Of a DNA stretch of 5,583 bases, positions 5,176 to 5,583 are shown in pieces. Numbering within the stretch: position 1 is the stretch's first letter; each line of letters begins with the position of its first letter. The position numbers and the translations under genes are program-made. The notes below the pieces were generated by a model. That model made no database searches. It was given only the letters and a program-made list of their open reading frames with translations, and was not told the origin of the DNA. The stretch is from Balneolales bacterium (GTDB lineage Bacteria; Bacteroidota; Rhodothermia; Balneolales; Natronogracilivirgulaceae): the NCBI GenBank assembly GCA_007127695.1, contig SKYW01000175.1, positions 1 through 5,583 of the forward strand. The letters run 5' to 3'.

Positions 5176-5583
5176 TCTGGACCCAAAAGGATTCCGTTTC
5201 ACCCCGGAGGATACCCTCTGCTGCGCATTGCCCTGCTCTATGCCGTGGGCATTACCGTTGGACGTGCATTGGCGCCTGACCCGCCGCAGGTCACACTGAA
5301 CGTTCCGGAAGCCGGAAAAAGCATCCTTCTCCGGGATGCCGGCAGCATGCCGGTCTGGTCCCTGGCGTCATGGGACATCCCCGCCGACCCGCAGGTTGTG
5401 ACGGGCGGATTTCTGGCCGCACTCACTCTGGGAGTGCTTTTTTGCATGTTCATCCCGCTGCTTTCCAGTCGCCTTGCAGCACTTCACTCCCTTCGTTTCC
5501 TTGGCATCCCCCTGGTATATCTCGCCTGCATCACGGGTTTCGGCGCGATGCAGTCCTATCTTTTCCATGCAACGCAAACACCA
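5173..5583 (+). CDS. comEC: ComEC/Rec2-like DNA-uptake channel protein, N-terminal part (runs off right edge)
   Basis: From ATG 5173 the frame stays open to the last base, giving 137 residues. An in-frame TGA at 5125-5127 and the absence of any other upstream ATG fix the start. The protein is hydrophobic with three probable membrane helices: about 15-34 (after PLLRIALLYAVGITVGR), 78-98 and 108-126. A polar stretch of some 43 residues (35-77) lies between the first two. A first helix beginning with a P-x-L-R-I-A-L pattern, then a helix pair with a short basic turn (SSRLAALHSLR), is the layout of the DUF4131 region at the N-terminus of ComEC/Rec2 proteins, which carry single-stranded DNA across the inner membrane in natural transformation. 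The diagnostic competence domain and metallo-beta-lactamase-like domain would lie beyond the window, so the call rests on pattern only; another polytopic membrane protein is possible. Confidence 0.6.
   Translation, partial: MSGPKRIPFHPGGYPLLRIALLYAVGITVGRALAPDPPQVTLNVPEAGKSILLRDAGSMPVWSLASWDIPADPQVVTGGFLAALTLGVLFCMFIPLLSSRLAALHSLRFLGIPLVYLACITGFGAMQSYLFHATQTP

Noticed and set aside
5063..5299. Plus-strand 78-codon frame overlapping the start of the ComEC-like gene
   Set aside because: It is in a different frame from the membrane protein, begins at a TTG in a T-rich stretch, and shows no domain or convincing start signal.

Overview
The window (about 5.6 kb, GC in the mid-50s judged by eye) looks like ordinary chromosome from a Gram-negative of the Bacteroidota/Chlorobiota superphylum. 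Within it, a Balneolota or Rhodothermota-like lineage is my best guess. The pointers are the product sequences (a zinc-ribbon coiled-coil protein beside a short Nif3 protein, a DivIVA-domain protein next to a type I purine nucleoside phosphorylase, then a ComEC-like protein), A/T-rich translation leaders without clear Shine-Dalgarno motifs, and candidate promoters of the Bacteroidota TTTG / TAnnTTTG type. This is an inference from content; no database was searched.

Left part (1-1134, minus strand): a two-gene unit reading leftwards. A Nif3/DUF34 metalloprotein (307-1134) is followed after 19 bases by the start of a coiled-coil protein of the C4 zinc-ribbon family (287 to beyond the left edge). 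A 237-base divergent intergenic region (1135-1371) holds several short palindromes and a candidate promoter for the leftward unit.

Middle and right (1372-5583, plus strand): a rightward series. It runs from a PLP-homeostasis protein of the YggS/PLPBP family (GTG start), through a 112-residue single-pass membrane protein with a coiled coil resembling PspB, a DivIVA-domain coiled-coil protein and a trimeric-type purine nucleoside phosphorylase 18 bases behind it, to an unrecognised, extremely acidic 270-residue protein and the N-terminus of a ComEC/Rec2-like DNA-uptake channel cut by the right edge. A weak hairpin terminator lies after the phosphorylase. The divIVA gene, the acidic protein and comEC each have their own upstream region of roughly 100-160 bases.

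Themes: housekeeping (PLP and purine salvage), cell-envelope/division scaffolding, and DNA uptake. The order PLPBP - small membrane protein - DivIVA recalls the ylmE...divIVA cluster of Firmicutes. No mobile element, CRISPR array, rRNA or tRNA was seen. The points most worth a second look are the acidic unknown protein, the PLPBP-DivIVA neighbourhood, the Asp/Met pair in the purine site of the phosphorylase, and overlapping inverted repeats in front of comEC. I do not see convincing evidence of a wholly new system.
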